64,000 nucleotides of DNA from Vitis vinifera (Eukaryota > Streptophyta > Magnoliopsida > Vitales > Vitaceae), in contig NC_081811.1 in the NCBI RefSeq assembly GCF_030704535.1, forward strand, positions 4,257,001-4,321,000, in the 5' to 3' direction. A program made the position numbers and the translations under genes. The notes under the pieces were generated by a model. The model was given only the letters and a program-made list of their open reading frames with translations. It made no database searches and was not told where the DNA came from. This document shows positions 50,115-63,200 of the stretch, one piece after another (positions within the stretch are counted from its first letter, which is position 1; each line of letters starts with the position of its first letter).

Positions 50115-50128
50115 AAACGACGTCGTTT
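50115..50128. promoter_or_regulatory. Perfect 14-base palindrome around ACGT
   Basis: AAACGACGTCGTTT is its own reverse complement and lies about 125 bases upstream of the DIM1 start codon. It has a GACGTC core, the C-box/TGACGT class bound by bZIP dimers. Regulatory use is inferred. Confidence 0.5.
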
Positions 50129-50890
50129 TATTTGAAGTACAAGTAGAAAAGGAGCTTATATTTACAATGTCCACACATTTGACGTAATTTTAAAACCTAG
50201 TCTGACAGATTTTTAAATACAAATATTTAAAAAAAAACATAAAACAGATATGATATTTTTAAATATTTTTTATAATATTCTAAAAAATAATTAAAAATAT
50301 AAAACATATTTTAAAAAACTTTAATATTATACATAAATCTATCATGTCTTTATGAAAAACAAATAAAAAATATTTTTAAAAATAATTAAATACTATTTCT
50401 AACTATTTTTTAAAAATTATTTTCCAAAACATGACCAAAAAAAAAAGGCCTCAAATCTCTCTTCTCCAACCTTTGTTCTTTTGCCTTTTCATTTCTATTT
50501 TGTGGCTAATTTTTGTGTTTGAGGTAATGTTTGATTCCACAAAGCTTTAAAAGAAAACATAGAAAAAAAAGAAAAAAAGAAGAAGAAGAAACAGCAACCT
50601 CTGCTAACAATGAATGAGAAATATATATATATTTTTAACTTTTTCATCTTCTTATATAATCGAGGAAAGGAGACCATTAAAAATGGTGAACGTCTCTATA
50701 CATGTACAATTTCTGGAACAAACAAATAGAATGAACTCATTTCCCCTCTGGACCTGTGCTCAATACCATACAACACTACTGCCTAAACAAAGATTTTTCC
50801 ATTTTTCCAAAATTGGGTGGATGGGTCTGAAACATACACGTCCGGAGATCAAACACAAGTCAAAAGGACAAGTATTGTGTAATAAGACTC
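50129..50890. other. AT-rich spacer between DIM1 and the WD40 gene
   Basis: No gene recognised. It holds A/T runs and, on the right, the probable 3' UTR of the WD40-bromodomain gene. Confidence 0.5.
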
Positions 50891-53800
50891 TTACAACTTT
50901 GATAATGTCCTTGTGAACCAATCTGACAGCCGCTTCATCTTGCTCGATAGCTCTGCATTTCTCCCAAAGTATGATTGGGCGTTCGACAACATTACCATGA
51001 TGTCATGCTTCACTGCTTCTAATGTCCGATAATAGTTGTTCTCTAACCTTGCCTGGATCAGTTCAGGATATAATGGAACTGGAAACCTGCATGAATTCCC
51101 ACACTGAAAGATGAGGACTTTTTTCAATTCCCCCCTTCTCCCACCCACCTGCATCTACTTCTACAACATAAAATTGGATATGCTCCTTCACCTGAGATCC
51201 TGGAGCCGAGCCACAATTTCACAAGGGGAATTGGTATTTGATATATACATGAGTTGTTACTCATTGCCAATATTGTGAGAGGAAACATAGGGTCTGTTTG
51301 GGAATGTTTTTGACAATGGTTCGATGATGTTTTCTTAAACAAAAGTCTATTTTAGAACTTGGAATTTTCTCAACTTATTTTTTGTGTTTCCAAATATTTA
51401 TTAAAAATAACTTCTATTTTTAAAATGCCCCCAAAAAGTAAGTGAAAGTGACTGAAATATTTACACATCTATACAACTTCATTTTCAATCATTCTCTGTA
51501 TTTATACAACTATTTTTTAAAACGCCCCCAAAAAATAAGTTAAAAGAATTAAAATATGTTCATAGAAAATGCCCTATTTCTAATACGATTTCCTAAAAAA
51601 TTGTTTTCTATCGAATAAAGAACTGCTTTTAAAAACAGTTCCCAAACAGGATGAAAGAGATACCTGTTAAGGAAGTCCAATTTCTGAGCAACTTGATTAA
51701 ATTTCTGAATCCCATAATAATCCTGCAATGGTTACCATAGATTTGATCAGAAACTCCAAGACAAACATTTCATTTTTCTGCAATTTCTTCCTTTAGCAGA
51801 AGTGCAAACATGAAATAAAAATTTCTCAGCCAATCAAGTAAAACACTAAAGGAGGTGTTTAGTAAAACTTAATACTTGTTACTTAATGACTTAAGTTGAC
51901 TTTAAGTTAAATTATACTTAAGTTATTAACTTAAAACCTATTGTTTAATTCTTCCTTTAAGTATTAAGGTTGTTTGATAAAATTAACTTAAAACATATTT
52001 TAAATCATCAAATTAATATATTTATCTTCATAAATTATAACTACAACAAAAGAGGTCATGAAATAGTAAAAGAGATCATAGAGGTAAAAAGGTAAAATGA
52101 AAATGTGGATTTAAAAATAAGTTGATTGTTTTTATTTATTACTTAAAGTTGTTTTTTACTTTTAAGTCATATCATTAAGTTATTTTACCAAACATATTTA
52201 ATTTACTTAATGACTTAAATTAAGTCATTAAATCACTTTAAGTTATTAAGTTGGTTTACCAAATACCCACTTAATTTAAAAAAAACACACACACACACAC
52301 ACAGAAGAAGAAAAGACAAACCTGAATTTTGTGAGCTGACTCCAATTTCGCAAAAGAAGAAAGCAACTTGTCTCTGATCTCAAAGTCAATCTGGGGTTGC
52401 TCCCATTGGATATCAGGATCATGAAGTTCCCAAGGACTATGTAGATTGTTTTCAGCATCACCCTTGTACTTAACAACATATCTTTCCCAAGGGCTGTCAG
52501 GGAACTCTCGAGATTTGGCCTCTACAGCAAGAATCCGACCTTCCCACCAACTGCCACCACCATCTTCTCCATTCCTCCACCAGACCAGGCACTTATCCCT
52601 ATGGGTCCAGTTTCTTCCAATCGCAGCATCATACCGCGTTTTCTCAACAACAAAGTCAGAGAAATTAATCAGTTCAGGCAGAGTCAATTTGAATGTTCTA
52701 CCAAACACACTGGACAGTGGATCTGTGAATTTAAGTGTGATTTTACAGCAGCTATCTCCAGAACCTGCAAGCGAGGCATAAACAAGGTCTTCAACTGAAC
52801 ATATTTCAACAGCTCTTATGTTTGTCTTCGGTGATCTCCAAGGACCTACTTCTGACCTCAGATTCAATTTTTCTATGTACTCCTGATGGCCCTGAAAATG
52901 AGGGCATCCCATATATAAATTGGCTATACCAAAATATCACAAAATTCAAAATTCAAAATTCAAAACCAAAAATGTATAAAAGATTAGAGAGGGGAATGGA
53001 TTGGAGATTACCTGTCTCAAGTACACCACCTCATCACCTTGCTGAGGAATATATCGGTAACCCTCTTCATGCTCTGACAACATCAGCCATGAAACTTTTC
53101 TTCCAGAGAAATTTGAAATCCTTCCAGCTGAAGGACTCAGGTAATTATCATAATCACCTCGCCTATATCTAGTAGACCTTGATCTAACTCTCATTCTTGA
53201 ACTGGACATCCATTCTTCAGACTGAAGCTGATCCCTTGTTTTCTTGGAATAGTTCTCAGCATTCTTCGATGTCTCCTCCCTCACTTTAAATCTACTCATT
53301 ACATTATTTGGCTCCTGTGAAGTTGTATCCCTCACCATAGATCTTGTTCTATGTACTGCATCAGTTGTAGCTTCATGAAAATCAATTCCTGAGTCATAAT
53401 TATAGTTGCCAGCATTTGAAGCACTTTCTTCCATGCTGCCACCATACCCTTCAGCATTGGTTCTAGCCATATATGATTTTGCTCTTTTATGAACAGCATC
53501 ATAATTTTGTTTATCTGAATCTGAATGTGACCTATGTGGAGAACTTGGCATCTCAATCACTTTATCCTCTTCTGGTACTTCTGAAATTTGATTATGCTCC
53601 ATCCTTGAGTGGCTTCTAGACATCAAATCACCTCCAATATTACTTGGCTCTTCTGTGCCAGTAACAAACTTTAGCTTGGAAGGGAAGTTAGGGTCCCTCA
53701 CAATCCTTTTTGATCTAATTCTTAATTTAAGTGAGTTGGCAGGAGGATTCCCTTTCAGATCGTGGGAGTGGTTTATGCCAACAGTTTCATCCATTTCTAG

Positions 53801-56800
53801 TGAGTCACAATCTCTGAATTCATCTGATCCAGACCAACCTTTATGTTGCTTGTTGAGATTTCCGTTAGAAGAAATGGCAGAAGCATCAATTTTCTGATGG
53901 TCATCAAGCAGAGACAACCCCTGAAATGAGGAAGATTTATTTGCTTCTCCAGGAGGAGCAAGCTCATTATTTTTTACATCATCCTTATTCTCTAATCCAG
54001 TTCCAAATGGTTCCACATCCCTGCCCAACTTTTCTAACAACTCACCTGCATGATTTTGGATTTCTGAAGGTGAAGAATTTCCACATCCATTCTCAGGTTT
54101 AGTTTGCCCATTAATATCTTTCCCATTTCCATTATGAACATCAAAACTCACATCAAATCCTGTGCATGCATCTGATGCAACGAAATCTCCTGATCTGAAA
54201 CGCTTTGATGAGCGTGCTTTGACCTCTCCCCATCTGATTTTATTATCCTTGTAACCCGCAGATGTATCCAAATGATCCTCAGTCTCTTCAGATCGTGGTT
54301 TATGTATGAAATCATCTCTGTTGTGGTTTTGAGATTGTTCCAAATCAGCTGCATGCATGGAAGATGACTCTGGATCCTCAGAGATTAAGTTGGTTTCCTT
54401 TTCTTCAACAGTTTTAGGAGGTGGTCTAGAAGGTGAATGCACTATATCAGCCTGAGTGTTACATTTGGGTCTGGTATCCTCTGAAGGAATAGACTTCTTA
54501 GAATCACGAAGTGAAAACTTAAGAACCAATCTCCTTCTGTTCCCAGCATTAGACTGGGATTCAGGAAACTTGATTGCATTCTCAAACTCATTTAAGGAGG
54601 ATTGTTCACCTCTTTGATATTTCTGTTGCACATTCTGCAAGTTTCTGTCAGACTTAGTGTTTTGCATGTTTGAATCCTGGATCATTGGGTCACTGCCTGA
54701 TGAATCATCTTCTAAACCTTCTTCATCATCTCCTTCTGTAGAAGTTTCAGTAATTTGAGAGAACATATTCAGAGCATTGCGTTTAGCAGCTCGCTGAGGT
54801 CTCAGGGACTGTATTTTAGAGGAATTTCTCTTTGAAACTTTCCGGCCATTCTTTGATTTCTTAGTTCTACTCCTGGACGAAGTGCCATCACACTCATTCA
54901 AATTCCTCCTTTTAACACGCCGCCCAGAAGAAGTCATGATCTCCACCTGAAAAAAAAAAAAAGATTTAATGCCAAACGGGTATAAACAAAGAAGGAAATT
55001 GATATTTGTTAAGGCAATGCTTACTTCTGATCTGTATTTTTTCCTTCTAGATCTACGAAGACCATCTTTATGACTGTGTTCAACATCAGTGTCTTCTGCA
55101 CTGCATTCTGGATCACTAAAAGAAGATGCAGCACTTAAACTTCCATGTTCACCTTCACTAGAATATTCCTCAGCAATATTGTACTCAGAATCAGTATCAT
55201 CACTTATGACTTCATTTTCCGGTTCCCAGTACACAGCATCGACAAGCTCTGGTAGTGGTTCCATTACTCTGTCCAAGTCTGCCAAGGGTGGCATTTGATA
55301 CTCTTGGCCTAAACTGAAATCTGGTCCAACAGCAAGGTTTATGGAAGAAGGATGCCACTCAATACCCAGTGCTCCTAACCGACGTTGCTGGTACATAGTC
55401 TGATAAGGTTCTGAATATGGAATCATACCTGGCATTTCCCATCATAGACCAAACTATTACTAACAGAAGCCATTTTCTCAGAAAGTTATTTTAAGGAAAA
55501 AAAAATACAGCATATTTAGAGGGAACCATAAACATACTAGAATCACAGAGAGGATCTTGAATATTCCTTCGATGTGGAGCAAGCTGTGTCTCCTGCATCA
55601 GATGTTATACACATTTCAGATTAACAAATGTATTAGAATATGCCACTAAGATCTTTGACATATTAAGTGCTTGGCCCTGATGGACAGTGATTGCTTACAT
55701 GTAGGCTTCAAAATCAAATCCCCCAAGTTTCAGAAGTTTGTACAAATAATAAAAAACAAAATTTGAAAATAAATTGCTCAACTGGAAAGAAGATCATAAG
55801 TTCTAAATTTTACCAATAAATTTTCAAACCTCTGCAATAATAAGGGTGTAGGACATATGGAATGCTATCAATTGATTTTCTTGTAGTGTGTTTGTTAATA
55901 GTGATCATAAATGCACAAGGGTAAAATCCACCACATAATAATGTAAAAGTGAGCAATTAAACTAACCTGATCAAGAACATTTCCAATGGTGTCGCGAATA
56001 AGGGGGCGATAATCACCAAGAAAGAACTGCAGGAAAGATATACACGAAAATAAACATCATAAAAGCAGTTTGTAAAACCTATCTTACATTCAGAAGCCAA
56101 GTAGTTGATCAAAATTTTTTTCTAGTACCTGGTCATATTTGGCATCCTTTTGAGACTCGCCTTGGCCTGTATTTAGCAAATATATTTGACCAACATCATC
56201 TGAAAGTACAATTGATGTTCCATCCCTGTGTCACAGAGAAAACATCTTCCATCACAAGGATAAAGCTATAACAGCTAAAATTATTTATAGATACCAAGAC
56301 TTAGCAAAAGACACAAAATTGAATATAAAATGAAAAATATTAAAGATGACAACCACATTTAGGATAATTGTTAAATTCATGAGATTACAGATTAAGCACT
56401 AGATTATAAAACTTTAGAAATGCAAACATTGAGCTAGTCCAAAGCCATTGAATCCACAAGCGAACTTATCTTATACAAATATTTGAGAATATTAAAGTCC
56501 AATGAACTAATGATACCATTAAAAATTAAAATGGGTTAGACCGTAAACGCCACACTTTCCTGGAAACTTGTTTCAAAGGCTGGAGATGACCTTCCAAAAC
56601 AATAGGGGAGACATCCGATCTTTGGAAAATTTTCAGAAACCTTTCAGAAACTCTTAGGTACACTTCCAGAGAACCATCTTTTCCATAATTTCTTTGTGTG
56701 CATGGGAGAGAAAGGGAAAAAAAAGGCTTTGACTTACTAAGTGCTTTGATTGCTTTCTCAAGCTATTTTCAGAATTTTCTTTTCAATCATTCTTTCATAG

Positions 56801-59783
56801 ATCCAGACACATAAAACCCAGGAAATTTTTTCAATTTCTTTAATTATGCATGAAGTTATCATTATAATTCACCCCCTAAATATGCAGAATTAGTGTTGGT
56901 TTCATCAAAGTGCCTCTCTATGTTTTCATGTAAGTTTTTTACTTGATTCAAAATTATTTCTCTGCTTGATGTTTTGCATATATTCTTTGTACCTCTAGCT
57001 TCAGTTTCCCATACTGTTCCCCACTTCAGTTTCTAATTCTGCTAAACTGAATAAACATTGGTTGGTCCAGGAGGTCAACCCATAGTCATAACATGTCCAG
57101 CCTGAAGACTAATTTGCCAGCTCTAATTGAAATTGCACCAACTTATATGCTACTGGCCAATTTAGTAGAGATTTGTTGTGTTTATGTGGAGCCTCAAGGG
57201 TATTTTAGATGCCTATGTCAGGTCTATATTACTAGCCACTAAAGTCCATGGTATTATATTCTGTTTTCTTTCTGCCTAGCAGCATGGTGGGAGGAGTGTA
57301 ATCTGCAGATGTACCATGCATTGAGGGAACCATGTAAAATGTGTTTATGATTATCTCATCTAATTTTCTTTCTTTGCTTTTGCCAGTTATTGTTCTTTTC
57401 ATAATAAGATGGTAAATTCTAACTTGTTGTGAGTCTCTATTGAGAACTCTCATGCAATTCCTACAAATGATGAAAACTAAAGTAGTCAACCCTCAGATGT
57501 AATTTTGGTGCCTAAACTCAAAATCAATCTTAGTTCTGCTGATTAATTCATATATAAATGTAACACTGCTGTGCTTTATCAAAATTTTCTTCTATGAAGT
57601 ATTAGCACATAGGAAGAACAAAGGAAAGAACATGTATGATTCATCACCAAATCGCTTTAGATTGTCAAGAGAATGATAATAACATTAATAGAAATCAAGA
57701 TCTAATCATTGGTTTCATCAAAGTTTTTACATCACGGCAGAGTTGGAAGATTCCTTCTTAGGCTTCTCACTTAATCAATCAAGTGGTGGATCTTTTTGCA
57801 AGGGAGGAGCAAAACATTTTGTGTATCTTGTAGAGGACTTTGGCCTCCCCGAACTGTTATTAGTGGTTGGGCTATGTTGTAATCTCCTTCCTCTATGCAG
57901 CTTGTCTTGCTTCTCTTTTCACACTTTTCTACTTTTTTATTAGATTCTGTCCATTGTGGAAGGATATCTAATCCTTCTTGGTCCTTATTAGGACCACAAC
58001 TTGAGCAAGGTGGGTCGGGTTGATGGCTTATCTGAGTTTAAATCGAATTAAGCAATAATCAACCTAAGCTCAACCCAAGGTACTCAACCCAAGCTCAGTT
58101 TTCTAAGCTTGAGTTGTTCAAGTAGACTCCGGTTGTATAATTCAAAATCCATTCACAATATTTTCTAGAACTTTTTAAAAAAAAATATTTATACCAAAAT
58201 TTAAATACTAAATGGGGCGAAATTTCAAGATATTAACAAAAAAAAAGTACAAATAAATATATATACCTTCTAAAAAAGTGAAAAAGTATATGATACAATT
58301 ATAGTTTAATATTTTTCTTTAAAAATCTAGAAGGAAAATAAAATCATTATATAGGACAATATATATTATAAATATTATAAAAAAATATGACATTGGATTT
58401 TGGGTTAGGCTTGAGTTGTTTGAACCTTGGTCCAAGCCCAACCTAAATTGAGATCAGGCTGAAAAAACTCAACCCAAGTCCTACCCAAGTGTTCAAAATA
58501 ATTGCCCAAACCCACCAAACATCAGGTTGGGTTTGGGTTGGATTGGGCCAACCTGCCCAAGTTGAATCCCTAGTGCTTATTCATAAAGATGAATTGTTTG
58601 TTTTTGAATTAAGAAAATTATGTTTCCTCTCAGACATGCCTCGTTTGATCATCGATGGTGTGAAGCTCCTATATCCTTCCTAAGGTGAGCATTTTTGGGT
58701 GGGAAACTTTACGATAAGATTCTCACTATTGACCAGTTCATGTGAAGGTGTAAGATCTAGTCAGTAGGTGTAAGGCAAGGAGTTCATGGTTAACCATATT
58801 CTTCTTCAGTGCGAGGTGGCTTGTTCTCTGTAGGCCTTACTCTTCTTTATCTGTTTATGTGATACCTGTTCCATCATGGACTTGCTGGTTGTTAGCAAGG
58901 CAGCTTTGTTTGCAAGAGACACAAGAAAGTTTGGAAAACTACACCCCTCTCCTATTTTGGTGCTAAGAGTCCTTGTGCAGTCCAGGGGATTCCTGAGGGA
59001 GGGAAGCTCGTCTTATCTGATATAGAATTTGGTGTTAGCACAGGATCCTGTTTTCGGCTTCCTGTTGAACCTTTTGCTCATCTATTCTTTTGCTTTATCA
59101 GTGTTTCCTTGTATACATCTTGTATATTAAGGCTTTCCCAATTTTTGGCACTTGAATTTTGCCTATCTCCAAAAAAGAAAAGAAACAAAATTAATGGTCC
59201 ATGGTGTCAGTTTCCACAAAGAGAGACACATTTCTATACCATGGTGTAAATAGGAAAGATGCAAAATTGTACAAGAATATCAATTATGACACAAATCTTT
59301 CATAACTGAACCCATGGAGTTTTTAAAATTACAAAACTGCAGAACAGAAATGATAGAGTAGTGACACAATATTTTCTATCAGAAGAAGAGATCAAATCAA
59401 GTGGGTGAAAATTTCCAATTCCACTAATGGATATATATACTTACATACATACATACACATACACACGCACACACACATATATATAGATAGATAGATAGAT
59501 AAATAGCATAAAATTAAAGAATGCATTTGATTGTTCACTTACGGAGAAAATTTTCCATCAACCAACTTAAAGCGTCCAATTTCATATGTCCTGATAGGTA
59601 TGCCCTCCCATATCTAGAAACATAGTACACCAAGGTCCTCAATGAACAAAAACTGGCAAAGCAATATATAAGTATGGAAAGGCTTTGAGAACAATATCTT
59701 ACATCCCACACTATGGTTTTCCCATCATACCCAGCACTCATAGCAATCCGAGGGTTGAAAGGATGAACATCCAAAACATAGGT
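50891..59783 (-). CDS. WD40-repeat and bromodomain protein (BRWD/PHIP-like), 3' part
   Basis: Large nuclear chromatin-associated protein, like Arabidopsis AT5G49430. Ten C-terminal exons are in the window: 59783-59703, 59613-59543, 56225-56129, 56026-55967, 55592-55538, 55428-55025, 54946-53012, 52891-52322, 51722-51664, 51086-50891. They join in frame to 1,175 residues. The N-terminal LisH-like region and earlier WD repeats (about 650 residues in relatives) lie beyond the right edge, past the copia insertion. Seen: WD repeat VHPFNPRIAMSAGYDGKT then IVWD; a further blade (KFSPDGTSIVLSDDVGQIY); GALGIEWHPSSINLAVGP; a long acidic and Ser-rich part; a basic nuclear stretch (SSGRRVKRRNL); a Trp-rich module (WWRNGEDGGGSWWEG); and a C-terminal bromodomain (FPVPLYPELIQARLENNYY to SKMKRLSDWF). 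The usual acetyl-lysine Asn after the Tyr of NAXXYN is Phe here (NAQSYFG). Confidence 0.9.
51290..51651. mobile_element. MITE-like element in WD40 gene intron
   Basis: About 360 AT-rich bases bounded by GGTCTGTTTGGGAATGTTTTT and its inverted partner AAAACAGTTCCCAAACAGGA. The shared CTGTTTGGGAA ends are a common plant MITE form. No certain target duplication was found. Confidence 0.55.
51850..52265. mobile_element. Second MITE-like element, rich in 'acttaagt' words
   Basis: About 415 bases beginning 'ggtgtttagtaaaactta' and ending with the inverted 'aagttggtttaccaaatacc'. Both ends carry 'taatgacttaa' repeats. It is non-coding. Target duplication uncertain. It ends just before an (AC)n run at 52286-52303, which precedes an exon. 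Confidence 0.6.
56226..57699. other. Intron of the WD40 gene, right-hand part without genes
   Basis: This is part of a 3.3-kb intron between exons 56225 and 59543. No gene recognised. Some of it may belong to the L1 remnant that follows, but no motif proves this. Confidence 0.45.
57700..59180 (+). mobile_element. L1-type LINE remnant in WD40 gene intron
   Basis: Short matches, in the right order, to an L1 ORF2: an endonuclease-like piece near 57740-57880 (HFVYLVEDFGLPELLL, compare the usual 'F..VIEDLELRDLPL'); a reverse-transcriptase zinc-finger tail near 58690-58830 (GGKLYDKILTIDQF, then NHILLQCEVACSL); and a 3' tail near 59105-59180 ('ccttgtatacatcttgtata', then 'tatctccaaaaaagaaaag'). The reverse transcriptase core is missing and stops are frequent, so it is internally deleted and old. 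A hAT element is nested inside it. Confidence 0.55.
57989..58572. mobile_element. Non-autonomous hAT element nested in the L1 remnant
   Basis: 584 bases with inverted ends: TAGGACCACAACTTGAGCAA at the left against TAGGGATTCAACTTGGGCA (right end read in reverse). The 8-base flanks GTCCTTAT (57981-57988) and GTGCTTAT (58573-58580) differ at one base, as in an aged hAT target duplication. No transposase. The right subterminal part repeats 'gggttgg' words. Confidence 0.75.
59436..59502. repeat. Compound microsatellite
   Basis: Runs of (TACA), (CA), (TA) and (GATA) follow one another in the intron next to exon 59613-59543. Likely length-variable. Confidence 0.8.
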
Positions 59784-60079
59784 CTGCCAAAAGTACAATG
59801 ATAAGCAGTGAGCCACAGAAGCAAAATAAATGTGAAGTCATAAGATCAGGCAATACAAGAGAACATTGAATGAAACCAAATTCTGTTTTAAAACATTTAG
59901 GAGAATTAAAAAAAAAAAAACAGAAGAGAAAGCCATTTTTTTTATCACAATAGAGAACAGAAAAAGTCATGCCCTATGAAAAGGAATTCAGATCAATCAT
60001 GGGGGGTAAATCTGGAAGCATGTAACTAAGAGTTTAAAGCCAAAACAAACCACAGAAAATTATTTACATTAAAAGGCTT

Positions 60080-60242
60080 TGTTGAATATAATGTATTTAT
60101 AGTGTACAATCTTTCTTTCCTTTCTTAATATAGGTCACATATATGGTAGTTAGTTCAACCTAGACTTGTATATATATTTCTCTATTGTAAGAAGTTAATC
60201 ATATGAATGAGAATTAAGGTTTTCTCTCTCTCTCTTTCAACA
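60080..60242 (+). repeat. 5' LTR of the copia element
   Basis: A short LTR of about 163 bases, starting TGTTGAATATAATG and ending TTTCAACA, so the ends form the inverted TGTTGAA/TTCAACA pair. A CT-rich run lies just before its end. The five bases before it (GGCTT) are a candidate target duplication to compare with the far side. Confidence 0.85.
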
Positions 60243-60255
60243 TGGTATCAGAGCC
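60243..60255 (+). other. Primer-binding site for initiator tRNA-Met
   Basis: TGGTATCAGAGCC follows the LTR directly. It complements the 3' end of plant initiator methionine tRNA, the usual primer of copia elements. Confidence 0.9.
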
Positions 60256-63200
60256 AAAGGAGAAAACTTTATTCTTTCTGGTTTACCCGTGTAATTAATT
60301 CCGGGAATTTGTCCAGTGACCGTGTTCCATTCCGGTCACCTTTTCCATCTTCCAAAACTTTCCGGTCAGCCATATCGTGGTTAGAAAACCCTCATCACCG
60401 TCAACATTTTTCCGGCGATATTTTCCGACATCAACCACATCATCAGGAGCGCAAAGAGGAGATCTGCAACTTTTCTCAAAGCACCGGAGCCAAAAACTGA
60501 TCCACACGCCTCCCACGCGCCGTTTTTCTCCGGCGGCCTAAATCCCACGCGCCGGCGCGTGGCCCACTTTCTGGTGTCGAGCTTTTACCAGCAGACTCGT
60601 CCGACGCCATCTTGCACTTCTAAGCCTCCGTCAGTCCTCTCCGAACCCTGCTTCTCCATTTTTTTGGCATTTTAGCCTCTGCGGGTCTTCTTTCAGCCTC
60701 CTCCGGCCTTCGACGGCAACTCCCTTCCTTGGTCGAGACCTATGTGTGCCTTGGGAAGGCCTCTTTTTCATCTCCAGTCACTTTTCTCCTTTGTTTGGGT
60801 CTCAACATACCAGGTTCTTCTTCCATAGCTGTGATCCGACCTCCCTTTAGGGCTCTCTTCGATCCAAACGTGATTCAATCTCAGGTGAAGTGGATATGGC
60901 GACTAAAAATCCTATTTTTACATCTGTCATCTCTGGATCTCCTACTATCACATCGGAAAAATTGATTGGTAGTGATTATGATGCCTATCTCCGATATCAG
61001 GCAGCCACATCAGCTTCTGTTGCTTCTATTGCCCAAACTGGTAATGTCTCTATCTGCTTTACTTAGTCTCCTTCTCTTAGCCCATGGATTCTAGATTCTG
61101 GAGCATTTGATGATATCTCTGGTAATAAACAACTTTTCTCCTCTATTATTACTATCTCTACCTTACCTACTATTACTTTAGCTAATGGTTCCCAAACTAT
61201 GGCTAAAGGTATTGGTTTGGCTCATCCTCTCCCTTCCCTACCTCTCTATTCTATCCTTTATGCCCCTGAGTGTCCTTTTAATCTTATTTCCATCAGCAAA
61301 ATAACTCGCACTCTTAACTGTTCTATCATTTTTTTTTATAAATCTGTGATCTTGCAGGACTGGAGTACGGGGAAGACGATTGGCATAGGGCGTGAGTCTC
61401 AAGGCCTCTATCACCTCACATCACCTTCATCTCCTGCAGCTTGCATTTCCACTGATGTTCCTCTTCTCATTCACAGTCGTCTGGGTCATCCTAATCTCTC
61501 CAAGTTCCAGAAGATGGTCCCTCGTTTTTCCACTTTATCGTCGCTTGCGTGTGAATCGTGTCAGCTTGGGAAACATACTCGTGTCTCATTCCCAAAGCGT
61601 TTGAATAATCGGGTAAATTCTCTTTTTGAACTTGTCCACACTGATGCTTGGGATCCGTGTCGGACCGTGTCTACTTTAGGATTTCAGTATTTTGTCACTT
61701 TTATTGATGACTATTCAAAATGTACTTGGTTATTTTTGATGAAAAATCGAGCTGAGTTATTCTCTATTTTCCAGAAATTTTATGCTGAAATTCAAATACA
61801 ATTCAATGTTTCTATTCGAGTGTTACGCAGTAACAATGTTCGGAAATATTTTTTTACACCATTTACTTCTTTTATGTCCCAACATGAGATCCTCCATCAG
61901 TCATCTTGTGCTCATACTCCTCAACAAAATGGGGTTGTTGAACGTAAAAATCGACATCTTGTTGAGACAGCTCGTACCCTCCTTCTCCATAGTCATATTC
62001 CTTTTCGTTTTTGGGGGGATGTTGTTCTTACAGCCTGTTACTTGATTAATCGTATGCCCTCATCTATATTACATGACCAAATCCCTCATTCCCTCATTTT
62101 TCCTACCCAACCTCTTTATTTCTTTCCTCCTTGTGTCTTTGGTTGTACTTGTTTTGTTCATACTCTCACACTTAGATAGGACAAGCTCTCCGCCAAGGCT
62201 ACGAAATGCATCTTCTTGGGATACTCTCGACTTCAAAAAAGCTATCGTTGTTATTCCCCTGACACTCATCGTTATTTTCTCTCCGTTGATGTCATATTCT
62301 TTGAGGACTCTCCATTCTTCTCATCCTCTGAATCTCTTCCCATTTCTAAAGTATTGTCACTTCCCTATATATCCCCCCCTTTAGATGCGCTCTCTCGTCC
62401 TCTTCAGGTTTATCATCGTCAACATCGTGCTGTTGCTCCTCCTCTCTCTTCAGCTGAGGTACCTGATGACTCACCTCCTGTCCCACCGATTTCTCCTACC
62501 CCGGCTCTGTCATCTACTGACCATTTGCCTATTGCTCTTTGGAAAGGCAATCGATCTACTCGTAATCCTCATCCTATTTATAATTTTTTGAGTTACCATC
62601 GATTATCTGCATCATATTCTGCCTTTGTCTCTACTTTATCCTCTGTTTCTCTTCTTAAGAGCACTAGTGAGGCACTTTCTCATCCTGGGTGGCGACAGGC
62701 AATGGTTGATGAAATGGCTGCTTTGCACTCCAATGGCACATGGGATCTTGTTTCTTTACCTCCTGGTAAATCTACAGTTGGATGTCGTTAGGTCTACACT
62801 ATTAAAGTTGGTCCTGATGGTCAGGTTGATCGTCTTAAGGCCCACTTGGTTGCTAAAGGTTATACTCAGATTTATGGTTGTGACTATGGTGACACCTTCT
62901 CTCCTGTTGCCAAGATTGCTTCTGTTCGCTTATTTCTCTCCATGGCAGCTATGTGTCATTGGTCTTTTTATCAGTTGGATATTAAGAATGTTTTCCTTTA
63001 TGGTGAACTTCTCGAGGAAGTGTATATGGAGCAACCACCTGGTTTTGTTGCTCAGAGGGAGTCTGGTTTAGTGTGCAAGTTACGTCGCTCTCTATATAGC
63101 TTGAAACAGTCTCCTCGGGCATGGTTTGGGCATTTTAGTTCAATTGTTCAAGAGTTTGGAATACTTCGAAGTGAAGCAGATCATTCAGTTTTCTATCATC

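Noticed and set aside
57232-57489. Minus-strand 85-codon frame in the WD40 gene intron
   Set aside because: No family resemblance; it is not flanked by splice sites that keep the frame of the host gene.
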